The notes under the pieces are model-generated. The model was not told the origin of the DNA. It saw only the letters and a list, made by a program, of their open reading frames with translations, and ran no database searches. A program made the position numbers and the translations under genes. Of a DNA stretch of 33,391 bases, positions 22,766-30,615 are shown piece by piece; positions within the stretch are counted from its first letter, which is position 1; each line of letters begins with the position of its first letter. Source of the DNA: T3SED10-47 sp046483725 (lineage in GTDB: Bacteria; Bipolaricaulota; Bipolaricaulia; Bipolaricaulales; Bipolaricaulaceae); contig JAWOCQ010000023.1 of assembly GCA_046483725.1 (NCBI GenBank), positions 1 through 33,391 on the forward strand. The letters are read 5' to 3'.

Positions 22766-22792
22766 TTAGCAGCATAGGCACCCCAGTGCTAA
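22766..22792 (+). promoter_or_regulatory. CIRCE-like operator (HrcA site)
   Basis: TTAGCAGCA, nine bases, then CAGTGCTAA: the 9-9-9 layout of CIRCE (TTAGCACTC-N9-GAGTGCTAA) with the right arm matching 8 of 9 and the left arm 6 of 9. It lies at the predicted transcription start and 17 bases before the groES ATG, the usual place for HrcA repression. The hrcA gene is not in the window. Confidence 0.65.
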
Positions 22793-22809
22793 ATTCGAGG
22801 AGGTGGGTG

Positions 22810-23082
22810 ATGACTGTCAAACCATTGGGGAATCGTGTCCTCGTAAGGGCCATCGAGGAAGAGGAACGCCGCACCCCTGGGGGGATCGTACTTCCCGAGG
22901 CGGTAAAGGAAGAGAAGGCTGTCCGAGGGGAGGTTAAGGCCCTAGGGACCTCGGAGAAGTTCGACATGGAGGTTGGTGACAAGGTGCTGATCTCGGCGTA
23001 CGCCGGTACGGAGATCCGCATTGGCGAGGAGAAGCACCTGTTGGTGAAGACTACGGATGTCCTCGCCGTCATCGAGGAGTGA
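22810..23082 (+). CDS. groES: Co-chaperonin GroES
   Basis: A 90-residue GroES forming the heptameric lid of GroEL. Motifs: VKPLGNRVLVRAIEEEERR, TPGGIVLPEAVKEEKA (the mobile loop that docks on GroEL), and VGDKVLISAYAGTEI. The ATG at 22810 has GAGGAGG upstream; the frame could begin at 22786 but that lies in the operator. groEL follows after 10 bases. Confidence 0.97.
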   Translation: MTVKPLGNRVLVRAIEEEERRTPGGIVLPEAVKEEKAVRGEVKALGTSEKFDMEVGDKVLISAYAGTEIRIGEEKHLLVKTTDVLAVIEE

Positions 23083-23092
23083 GGGGGTAACG

Positions 23093-24715
23093 ATGGCAGC
23101 AAAAGAACTCCTATTTGCGGAAGAGGCACGACGGAAGCTGATGGCCGGTGTGGACAAGCTGGCCGAGGTTGTGCGAGTGACGTTGGGGCCACGAGGACGG
23201 AATGTCTGTATAGAGAAGAAGTTCGGCTCCCCGGACATCGTAAATGACGGGGTGACCATTGCTGAAGAGCAAGAATACGAAGACTCGTTCGAGAACATGG
23301 GGACCCAGCTGGTGAAGGAGGTTGCGTCGAAGACGAACGACGTGGCCGGCGACGGTACGACCACCGCAACCATGTTGGCCCAGGCCCTGGTGAAGGAAGG
23401 CTTCAAGATGGTGGCCGCGGGGGGGAACCCCATGGCTCTGAAGCGTGGAATCGAGAAGGGATCTCGCGCGGTGGTGGACGAGCTCAAGAAGAATTCCCGC
23501 AAGCTGGGCACCAAGGCGGAGACAGCGCAGGTGGCCACCATCTCGGCGAATGACCCTGATATCGGCCAGATAATCGCCGATACCATGGAGGTTGTGGGTG
23601 AAGACGGGGTCATCACGGTAGAGGACTCGGACACCATCGACACCTACTACGAGCTGGTGGAGGGGATGCGGTTCGACCGCGAGTACGTCTCCCCGTACTT
23701 CGTGACTGACCCGAAGAAGATGGAGGTCTCGCTGGACGACCCGTACATCCTAATCACGGATCGGGAACTGAAGAACGCCATGGAGGTCATCCCCGTCCTG
23801 GAGAAGATAGCGCAGTCCGGAAAGCCCTTGATGATTATCGCCAAGGACGTCACCGGTGAAGCGCTGTCTACATTGGTCCTGAACAAGCTCAAGGGCACGC
23901 TCTCTTCTTGCGCGGTTAAGGCACCCGGCTTTGGCGAAAGGCGGAAGGCCATGCTGGAGGACATCGCTGTGCTTACAGGCGGTGTTGTCGTGGCCGAGGA
24001 CGCCGGGATGGAGCTCAAGAACACAACGCTGGAGATGCTTGGTCGTGCGGAGAAGGTGCGCGTGACCAACGAGGACACCACCGTAATCAGCGGCAAGGGC
24101 GAGGCGGATCAAATCAAGGCCCGCATCGAGCAAATCAACGAGCAGATCAAGACCACCGACTCCGACTATGACCGGGAGAAGCTGGAGGAGCGAAAGGCCA
24201 AGCTTGCGGGCGGCGTTGCCGTCATCAAAGTTGGTGCGGCCACCGAGACGGAGCTCGAGGAGAAGAAGCACCGCATGGAGGACGCCCTGGAGGCTACCAA
24301 GGCGGCCGTGGAGGAGGGCATCCTTCCCGGCGGCGGGGTGGCCTTGCTGAACGCGGGTGCGGTGTTGGGCAACTTGGAGAAGGAGATCTCCGGTGAGGAG
24401 CGCGTGGGCGTCCAGATCCTGCGCCGCGCTCTCCAGGATCCTGCACGGCAGCTTGCGGAGAACGCCGGCTTCGAGGGCGCGATCATCGTGGAGAAGCTGA
24501 AGACTGAGAAACCGGCGGTTGGCTTCGACGTCGTCGCGGAGGACTACCGCGATATGTTCGAGGCCGGGATTATCGATCCAACAAAGGTCACACGCTCTGC
24601 GCTGCAGAACGCTGTGTCCATTGCCGGCATGCTCTTGACCACCGAGGCCCTGGTGGCCGAGATCAAGGAGGAGAAGGAAGACCAACAGTATCCGACTCCG
24701 CCGATGGGCTACTGA
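23093..24715 (+). CDS. groEL: Chaperonin GroEL
   Basis: A 540-residue GroEL, subunit of the double-ring ATP-driven folding chamber. Diagnostic blocks: VTLGPRGRNV, NDGVTIA, VAGDGTTTATMLAQALVKEG (ATP site), the apical domain with SPYFVTDPKKM, VKAPGFGERRKAMLEDIA, and GILPGGGVALLNAG near residue 413. The C-terminus ends DQQYPTPPMGY and lacks the Gly-Gly-Met repeat tail found in most GroELs. GAGGGGG precedes the ATG. It is co-transcribed with groES. Confidence 0.98.
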   Translation: MAAKELLFAEEARRKLMAGVDKLAEVVRVTLGPRGRNVCIEKKFGSPDIVNDGVTIAEEQEYEDSFENMGTQLVKEVASKTNDVAGDGTTTATMLAQALVKEGFKMVAAGGNPMALKRGIEKGSRAVVDELKKNSRKLGTKAETAQVATISANDPDIGQIIADTMEVVGEDGVITVEDSDTIDTYYELVEGMRFDREYVSPYFVTDPKKMEVSLDDPYILITDRELKNAMEVIPVLEKIAQSGKPLMIIAKDVTGEALSTLVLNKLKGTLSSCAVKAPGFGERRKAMLEDIAVLTGGVVVAEDAGMELKNTTLEMLGRAEKVRVTNEDTTVISGKGEADQIKARIEQINEQIKTTDSDYDREKLEERKAKLAGGVAVIKVGAATETELEEKKHRMEDALEATKAAVEEGILPGGGVALLNAGAVLGNLEKEISGEERVGVQILRRALQDPARQLAENAGFEGAIIVEKLKTEKPAVGFDVVAEDYRDMFEAGIIDPTKVTRSALQNAVSIAGMLLTTEALVAEIKEEKEDQQYPTPPMGY

Positions 24716-24748
24716 GCATCCGGGACGTAGAAAAGCACGAGTTGAACC

Positions 24749-24785
24749 GGGGGCCCCGCCGAACAGGTCGGGGCCCCTTCGCTTG
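24749..24785 (+). terminator. Terminator after groEL
   Basis: GGGGCCCCG (24750-24758) and CGGGGCCCC (24769-24777) form a perfect 9-base GC stem with a 10-base loop, 34 bases after the groEL stop. The tail TTCGCTTGTG is only partly U-rich, but the stem is strong. Confidence 0.7.
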
Positions 24786-24798
24786 TGTCCCGCGAAGC

Positions 24799-24827
24799 TT
24801 GCACCCTAGGGAACGGCGCTTCATAAT
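24799..24827 (+). promoter_or_regulatory. topA promoter
   Basis: TTGCAC (24799-24804) and CATAAT (24822-24827) with a 17-base spacer, about 20 bases before the topA ribosome binding site and directly after the groEL terminator. Confidence 0.55.
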
Positions 24828-24852
24828 GCCCGCGCGATGAGGGAGCGATTAC

Positions 24853-27069
24853 ATGCCGAAAAAATACGTTCTGATTGTTGAATCGCCGACCAAGGCCCGC
24901 ACGCTGACGGGGCACCTGGGGCAGGAGTACGCTGTGTATTCCTCCAAAGGGCACGTACGCGATTTGCCTGCCAAGGAGCTTGGGGTTGATGTGGACAATG
25001 ATTTCGCGCCCACCTGGGTCGTACGAAACCGTCGGGTTATAGGCGACCTCAAAAAGGCTGCGGCGGGTGCGGAATGTGTGTACCTCGCCACCGATCCAGA
25101 TCGGGAAGGCGAAGCGATTGCCTTCGACTTGGCCGAGCTGTTAGGAAATGGGAAAGGGAACCGTTTTGCGCGCGTGCTACTGCACGAGCTAACGGCCGAC
25201 GCAGTACGCAGGGCCCTGCGCAGCCCCGGAAAGCTTGATCCGCACAAGGTGGAAGCGCAGCGCACCCGGCGCATTTTGGACCGCTTGGTGGGGTACCAGG
25301 TTAGTCCGGTGTTGTCGGTGGTGTTGGCTGGCCGCAGATTCGAGGGTCTTTCGGCCGGCCGGGTGCAGTCGGTGGCGCTGCGGTTCATCTGCGTCCGGGA
25401 AGCGGAAATTCAACGGTTTGTCCCCCAGCCATATTGGGAAGTGGGGCTTTCGTTTCCCACAGAACCCGCCTTTACTGCTGAGCTCACTGACCATATCGGC
25501 ACCAGAGAGGAGCTGGACGCACTCCAAAAGGCCCTAGGTGAGGCCGAGATCAGCGTCACGAGCGTGTCGGAGGAGGACGTCAAGCGTCGGCCCTCGCTGC
25601 CGTTCATCACCTCCACCTTGCAGCAGACCGCAGGCGCGGAGCTTGGGTTTTCGCCTCGGCGTACTATGCAGGTGGCGCAGAGCTTGTACGAAGGGGTGGA
25701 GATCAAGGGAAAGCCGGTGGGGTTGATCACTTACATGCGCACGGATTCCACCCGGGTATCGGACGCAGCCGTTTCGGAAGCACGTGAATACGTGCGAAAG
25801 CAGTATGGGAAGGAATACGCGAGCCCCCGACCGCGCCGGTTTAAGAACAAGCGCCGCACACAGGACGCTCACGAAGCGGTTCGGCCGACGGCGGTGCGCC
25901 TTACCCCGCAGGAGGTGCGCCGTTACCTGAAGCCCGAGCAGTACAAGCTGTATGAGCTTATCTGGCGGCGGTTTGTGGCGACCCAGATGGCCGACGGGGT
26001 CTGGCGCAGGCGTAAGGTCGACCTGGAAGCGGCTGGACGTACTTTCCGGGCCTCCACCTCCTGGGAGGTGTTCCCTGGATTCGCCTCGGTGTATCCGGTG
26101 AGCAGGCTCGACGACGAGGAGCTGCCTTTGCCGGAGGGGCTTTCCGAAGGGATGACCCTTCCCCGTCCGGAGGTGCAGGTGGAAGAGAAGTACACCGAGC
26201 CTCCAGGAAGATACACAGAATCTGGGCTGGTGCGGAAACTGGAGCGCGAAGGGGTGGGCCGGCCCAGCACTTACGCTCAAATCGTGTCCGTTATCCAAGA
26301 GCGGGGCTATGTGCGGCGAGGGAATGGCAGCCTCCGGCCTACGCTGCTCGGGCAAGCTGTGAGCAGCTTCCTTGAGCAGTACTTCCCCGAGACGGTGGAG
26401 GAGGGATTCACCGCTCGTATGGAGGAGAAACTGGACAAGATTCAGGAGGGCCAAGCCGGCCGGTTGGATGTCTTGCGCGAGCTTTACAGCCGGTTGGAAC
26501 GGAGGCTGGAGAAGGTGGAAGACGTGTTGGCCCAGGGAGAAAAACCCTTTCAGGTTCTCACCGATGTGGAGTGTGAGAAATGTGGGGCGCCGATGACAGT
26601 GCGCGTCTGGAAAGGCGGCATGTACCTGGGTTGTTCCAACTACCCCAACTGCCGCACTACGCGGAACTTGCCGCCCACGGTGCCGTTTCGGCTTGGTGAC
26701 GGCCGTGTTGAGTTGGCGGAAGCCCTTGCCGAGGCCGACAAGGCTCCTGGGCAGGAATGCCCCGCCTGCGGCAACACCATGGAGCTAAGGCACGGAAGGT
26801 ATGGGCGCTACATGTCCTGCACAAGCTGCAGGCAGACCAGCCCCGTGTACACAGGGGTGACTTGCCCCTCCTGTGGGTCGGGAGAGTTGGTGGAGAGATT
26901 TGCCAGGGGGAAAGGACCGTTCTTCGGCTGCGATCAGTACCCCAGCTGCAAGTTTACCCTCTCCGGGCAGCCGGTGGAGCCTTGCGGCACCTGCGAAAAG
27001 GGGGTCCTATATCAGGACCCCCGTCATGGTCTTCGCTGCTCGAACAAACACTGCCCGAGTCGCGGTTAG
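24853..27069 (+). CDS. topA: DNA topoisomerase I (type IA)
   Basis: A 738-residue TopA that relaxes negative supercoils through a 5'-phosphotyrosine link. N-terminal Toprim domain: YVLIVESPTKARTL and YLATDPDREGEAIAF with the acidic metal ligands. Active-site Tyr in GLITYMRTDSTRVSD (about residue 294). RPSTYAQIVSVIQERGYV marks the core end. The C-terminus has four Cys4 zinc ribbons: CEKCGAPM, CPACGNTM, CPSCGSGE and CGTCEKGV with their partner pairs. ATG with GAGGGAG upstream. Its stop overlaps that of the convergent sigma factor gene by 4 bases, and the last ribbon's coding DNA holds that gene's likely terminator. Confidence 0.97.
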   Translation: MPKKYVLIVESPTKARTLTGHLGQEYAVYSSKGHVRDLPAKELGVDVDNDFAPTWVVRNRRVIGDLKKAAAGAECVYLATDPDREGEAIAFDLAELLGNGKGNRFARVLLHELTADAVRRALRSPGKLDPHKVEAQRTRRILDRLVGYQVSPVLSVVLAGRRFEGLSAGRVQSVALRFICVREAEIQRFVPQPYWEVGLSFPTEPAFTAELTDHIGTREELDALQKALGEAEISVTSVSEEDVKRRPSLPFITSTLQQTAGAELGFSPRRTMQVAQSLYEGVEIKGKPVGLITYMRTDSTRVSDAAVSEAREYVRKQYGKEYASPRPRRFKNKRRTQDAHEAVRPTAVRLTPQEVRRYLKPEQYKLYELIWRRFVATQMADGVWRRRKVDLEAAGRTFRASTSWEVFPGFASVYPVSRLDDEELPLPEGLSEGMTLPRPEVQVEEKYTEPPGRYTESGLVRKLEREGVGRPSTYAQIVSVIQERGYVRRGNGSLRPTLLGQAVSSFLEQYFPETVEEGFTARMEEKLDKIQEGQAGRLDVLRELYSRLERRLEKVEDVLAQGEKPFQVLTDVECEKCGAPMTVRVWKGGMYLGCSNYPNCRTTRNLPPTVPFRLGDGRVELAEALAEADKAPGQECPACGNTMELRHGRYGRYMSCTSCRQTSPVYTGVTCPSCGSGELVERFARGKGPFFGCDQYPSCKFTLSGQPVEPCGTCEKGVLYQDPRHGLRCSNKHCPSRG
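26996..27022 (-). terminator. Sigma-factor gene terminator inside the topA coding region
   Basis: Read on the minus strand, GGGGGTCCT, loop GATAT, AGGACCCCC and then TTTT form a classic intrinsic terminator with a perfect 9-base stem. It lies 44 bases after the sigma factor stop, but inside the convergent topA ORF. On the plus strand no U tract follows, so it should not stop topA transcripts. Confidence 0.7.
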
Positions 27070-28031
27070 AGTTCCTCCTCGCTGAGCAGGCGGAATTTCT
27101 CCAACTTGCGTATCAGGTCTGAGTTCTTCAGCTTCTCCAAGGCTTCCTTTTGGATCTGTCGTACTCGCTCGCGGGAGATTCCGAACGTCTCCCCCACCTC
27201 GTCCAGAGTGCGTGGCTGGTTGTCATCCAGTCCGTACCTTAGTTCGAGAACCCGTCGCTCGCGCGGCGTGAGGCGATCCTTAAGTGCCCGTTGCAGCTCT
27301 TGCTGCAGCAGCTCTTTGAACGTCTCCCGGGTCGGGGAGATAGCTCCCCCATCTTCCACGAAGTCCCCCAATACTGAGCCTTCGTCCTCGTAGCCGATGG
27401 GCGAGTCCAGTGAGCCGGTGTATTGCGCTGTCTTCTTGGCCTTGATGACGTTCTCCACCGAGGTGTCCAGCACCTCCGCCAGTGCCTCCATGGAAGGGGG
27501 GTTGCCAAACTCCTTGGTGTGATCCCGTTCGGCCTGATATATCTTGCGAATCAGCTCGTTGATGTGCGTCGGTACGCGGATGGTCCGGGAGCGATTAGTA
27601 ATGGCCCTCAAGATAGCCTGGCGGATCCACCAGGTGGCATAGGTGGAGAACTTGTAACCCTTGCGCCAATCGAACTTTTCCGGGGCCTTCAGGAGGCCGA
27701 GGTGGTCCTCTTGGATCAAGTCCAAAAAGGGCAGGCCACAGCCTCGGTACTTCTTGGCTATGGACACTACGAGGCGCAGGTTGGCCGCTGCCAGGTGCTC
27801 CTTGGCCTCCATGTCTCCGGCCTCTACGCGCTTGGCCAGCTCGACCTCCTGATCCTTGGTCAGAAGCGGCACCCGCGAGATCTCGTCAAAATACGTCCGT
27901 ATTGGATTTTCAGGGGAACGGCGTTCCGTTCCCTCCTCTTCAAACCACTGCACGTCAGTCTCCTCCACTTTGCGCTCTTTGGGCCTTGCCTCGTCGGGCA
28001 AGCCGCTGCGCACACTCAACACACCATCCAT
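27066..28031 (-). CDS. rpoD: RNA polymerase sigma factor, SigA/RpoD type
   Basis: A 321-residue group 1/2 sigma factor without region 1.1 beyond a short acidic tail. Region 1.2 is at about 41-72 (NPIRTYFDEISRVPLL), region 2 at about 75-155 (NLRLVVSIAKKYRG, KGYKFSTYATWWIRQAI, RTIRVPTHINE), then region 3, and region 4 at about 250-315 with LTPRERRVLELRYGL and the helix-turn-helix TLDEVGETFGISRERVRQI. The block LDLIQEDHLGLLKAPEKFDW differs from the near-universal EGNIGLMKAV. ATG with GGAGGG upstream. It is probably the principal sigma factor, but a close group 2 paralogue cannot be excluded. Confidence 0.93.
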   Translation of the reverse strand: MDGVLSVRSGLPDEARPKERKVEETDVQWFEEEGTERRSPENPIRTYFDEISRVPLLTKDQEVELAKRVEAGDMEAKEHLAAANLRLVVSIAKKYRGCGLPFLDLIQEDHLGLLKAPEKFDWRKGYKFSTYATWWIRQAILRAITNRSRTIRVPTHINELIRKIYQAERDHTKEFGNPPSMEALAEVLDTSVENVIKAKKTAQYTGSLDSPIGYEDEGSVLGDFVEDGGAISPTRETFKELLQQELQRALKDRLTPRERRVLELRYGLDDNQPRTLDEVGETFGISRERVRQIQKEALEKLKNSDLIRKLEKFRLLSEEEL

Positions 28032-28105
28032 ATACTCAATCCCTCCTCACAAGCTCTTGCCAACTAGGCATAAGTTGAGAGGCGTTAGTTTCGGCGTCCG
28101 CTTCG

Positions 28106-28134
28106 ACTATACCATAAACAGGACGCGTTGTGAA
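28106..28134 (-). promoter_or_regulatory. Promoter of the sigma factor gene
   Basis: On the minus strand TTCACA (28129-28134) and TATAGT (28106-28111) are spaced by exactly 17 bases, about 70 bases before the ATG. The strong match fits autoregulated housekeeping transcription. Confidence 0.65.
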
Positions 28135-28194
28135 GTGCTCAAAAGCGCGTGTCTGTACAAGCCTATCATCGTCTGCAGCGGCTGTTTGCGTGCC

Positions 28195-28824
28195 CTATTG
28201 ACAGGGGTCATTCTGGTTGTCGGACAACAGCGTGGCCAGCACGCGGCGTGCCTCTCCCAGGTGTAGGACCTCGGTGAGCTCAGCGTCCTTGGGGAGCAAA
28301 AGACGGCTCCATGCCTTGGAGGCGACGAGGATCATGTGAGCCACGCCCGCTGCATGGGCCGCCCAAACATCCAAATGGGTGTCGCCGATAGCCACCGCCT
28401 CATCGGGAGAACAGCCGAGCACGTTCAACGGTTCGAGGAACGCTTCCGCCGCAGGCTTCATAGGGATCTCGTCCCGACTGACCACAACGTCGAAATGCAG
28501 ATGATGCTGCGACAAAACCTTCTCCACACTCGTGCGGGAGTTGTTGGTAACCAACGCTGAGCGCAGGCGTTTGCGAGACAGTAAATCCAGGAGTTCATGA
28601 GTTCCGGGCATGAGACGTCCGTGGCTGGCCCCGCGGGCCTCGTGTTCCTCCAGCAAGCTCAAGCCACGGGCACGCTCTTCTGAGGAAGCGTGTTTGAGGT
28701 GCTCCACAATGGGTCGGCCATCCTCGGGCAGCCCAAGGTTAGATCTGAGCTGTGCCCAATCCACCGGAGAATCCCAGATGGTACCGTCCATGTCTAGCAA
28801 TACGGCACGGATAGGCATGCGCAC
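28195..28824 (-). CDS. HAD-superfamily phosphatase (Gph/PGMB-like)
   Basis: A 209-residue HAD hydrolase with a helical cap. Motif I is VLLDMDGTIWD (nucleophile Asp about residue 11), motif II ALVTNNS, motif III Lys in IPMKPAAEAF, motif IV AIGDTHLDVWAA. It resembles phosphoglycolate phosphatase or beta-phosphoglucomutase-like enzymes; substrate cannot be read. The start is GTG at 28824 or ATG at 28818, neither with a clear ribosome binding site. It is 233 bases after the PLP-enzyme gene on the same strand. Confidence 0.85.
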   Translation of the reverse strand: MRMPIRAVLLDMDGTIWDSPVDWAQLRSNLGLPEDGRPIVEHLKHASSEERARGLSLLEEHEARGASHGRLMPGTHELLDLLSRKRLRSALVTNNSRTSVEKVLSQHHLHFDVVVSRDEIPMKPAAEAFLEPLNVLGCSPDEAVAIGDTHLDVWAAHAAGVAHMILVASKAWSRLLLPKDAELTEVLHLGEARRVLATLLSDNQNDPCQ

Positions 28825-28929
28825 ATGGTACCCCAGCTCCGGCGTTGTACCAGCCCTATGTCGGCATGCCTCTTCGCCAGCCAGTTAGCGTATAGTTGCG
28901 TAGACTGCGGCGCGGGGAGTGTGCGTTAA

Positions 28930-28995
28930 GGATGTGGCTGGGTACCCTTGGGTGGCCGGAAGCTCCGGTGGGCAAAGGGGCACTGGGACACATCC
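28930..28995. other. Long-range inverted repeat, possible structured RNA
   Basis: GGATGTG (28930-28936) and CACATCC (28989-28995) can close a 66-base element containing an inner hairpin CCGGA-AGC-TCCGG and a GGGTACCC palindrome. It lies in the 233-base gap between the PLP-enzyme and HAD genes. No U tract follows on either strand and no known riboswitch class is recognised. Confidence 0.3.
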
Positions 28996-29057
28996 ACCGA
29001 ACAGAAGGAGGATTCGCTCGACGAAGCTATGGCGCCAGATGCGGGGGCGGGCCTGCG

Positions 29058-30518
29058 TCAGGCGAAGGCTCGGCGGTTGAATGCCTCTATGAGACGGTCG
29101 ATCTCTGGAACCTGTTCGTGAACGCGACTCCACCAGTCGGGCCAGTCGTACCACTGGGCGAGGAGTTCGTCGGCGTCCTTGCCCATCTGTTCCACCCAGG
29201 TGAAGTACTTGAGGTTGTGGACCCGTCGCCGGTCCCAGTGACCCAGTTCGAGCATGTGGTCCGTGCTGAGGCTGTGCAGACACCGCTCATGGTCCAGCTG
29301 AGCTTGCTGCTCGGTGTACACACCCCTTTCCTGCCGTAGGTCCGCCAACCGGCTCTGGTAGAGCTCCTGGGAGTCCGTGAACACGGTGAGGATCGCATCT
29401 CGCTCTGTCAGCTCGTAGTAGCGAGCCATCTTGACTGCGGAGATGAGGTTTGCTGCGGCGGAGATCCCCATGATGGGGAGTTGCTCCACGAGGGCGTTCG
29501 GAATGCCCTGTTTGCGCAGATAGGCGTGGCCGACCGGCTCGCCGGTGAGCCTGAGCAGACGCATGGGAAGCTCGTCGTCTACGGCGATGACCATGTCCGT
29601 GTTTCTCACGTTGTGGATCCAGGGCACGTGCTTGTCGCCGATGCCTTCAATGCGGTGGGAGCCGAACCCATTGAAGAGAAGTGTAGGGCACTGCAACGCC
29701 TCGCCCACGCTCGCCTTCAGCTGTGGGAAGCGTTCCTTCAGATAATCGGCTGCGCCGGTGGTGCCGGCCGACCCTGAGGTCAGAACCAGCCCGGCGGCCC
29801 TCTGCCCCTCCAGCAGCTCCCGCTGCAGGACTTCCTCCATGGCGGGGCCGGTCACAGCGTAGTGCCAGAGATGATTGCCCATTTCTTCGAACTGATCAAA
29901 GATCATGACATTGTCCCGCGTACGCACAAGTTCCTTGCACTTCTGGAATATCTCCCAGACATTGGACTCCGTCCCCGGGGTGGCGATCACCTCGCCGGCG
30001 ATCCGCGAGAGCCATTCGAAGCGTTCCTCGGACATGCCTTCAGGGAGGATGGCGATGGATTCGCAAGCCAGGAGAGCCGCCACGTACGCCCCTCCTCGGC
30101 AGTAGTTGCCGGTGGACGGCCACACCGCCTGGTGGAAGGTGGGGTCGAATTGGCCGGTGACCAGCCGTGGCGCCAGGCAGCCGAAGGTGGCTCCGACCTT
30201 ATGCGATCCGGTGGGAAACCATTTGCCTAGGAGCGCGAAGATGCGTGCGCGGACGCCGGTGAGCTCCGGAGGGAGCTCCATGTAGTTCACCGTGCCGAAC
30301 GTCCCCCCATGGGGAGTGGGCTCGTTCTTCCAGGTGATGCGGAACAGGTTCGCCGGGTGCACATCCCACAGGCCTACATCTTGCAACCTTCGCTTGATGG
30401 AGTCCGGTACCAGCGAAGGCTCTTGCATCTGGCGGAAGGTGGGGATGACAATGCCTCGCTCCTGCGCTCGGGCCGCTGTACGCTTGAGCTGGCTCAGGTT
30501 TACGCTGAGGTCGATCAT
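29058..30518 (-). CDS. PLP-dependent enzyme, fold type II, substrate unknown
   Basis: A 486-residue enzyme of the tryptophan-synthase-beta/cysteine-synthase fold. The PLP Lys is in FPTGSHKVGA (K107), the substrate loop is STGNYCRGGAYVA (about 135-147) and the phosphate-binding loop GSAGTTG is at 249-255. An unusual feature is the long aromatic-rich C-terminal part (after about 400), containing LGHWDRRRVHNLKYFTW and QWYDWPDWW. I recall similar genes near threonine synthase and diaminopropionate ammonia-lyase in anaerobes, annotated only as PLP-dependent protein. ATG with AAAGGAG upstream. Probably co-transcribed with the threonine synthase-like gene 97 bases upstream. Confidence 0.82.
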   Translation of the reverse strand: MIDLSVNLSQLKRTAARAQERGIVIPTFRQMQEPSLVPDSIKRRLQDVGLWDVHPANLFRITWKNEPTPHGGTFGTVNYMELPPELTGVRARIFALLGKWFPTGSHKVGATFGCLAPRLVTGQFDPTFHQAVWPSTGNYCRGGAYVAALLACESIAILPEGMSEERFEWLSRIAGEVIATPGTESNVWEIFQKCKELVRTRDNVMIFDQFEEMGNHLWHYAVTGPAMEEVLQRELLEGQRAAGLVLTSGSAGTTGAADYLKERFPQLKASVGEALQCPTLLFNGFGSHRIEGIGDKHVPWIHNVRNTDMVIAVDDELPMRLLRLTGEPVGHAYLRKQGIPNALVEQLPIMGISAAANLISAVKMARYYELTERDAILTVFTDSQELYQSRLADLRQERGVYTEQQAQLDHERCLHSLSTDHMLELGHWDRRRVHNLKYFTWVEQMGKDADELLAQWYDWPDWWSRVHEQVPEIDRLIEAFNRRAFA

Positions 30519-30615
30519 GCTACTCCTTTTTGACCAGTCCTGAACAAGATGGGCGATTTATCCCCCCGGGTGGTGTTGTCGATCGTACGACGTACGTTCA
30601 GCCGGAATTCAAGTC

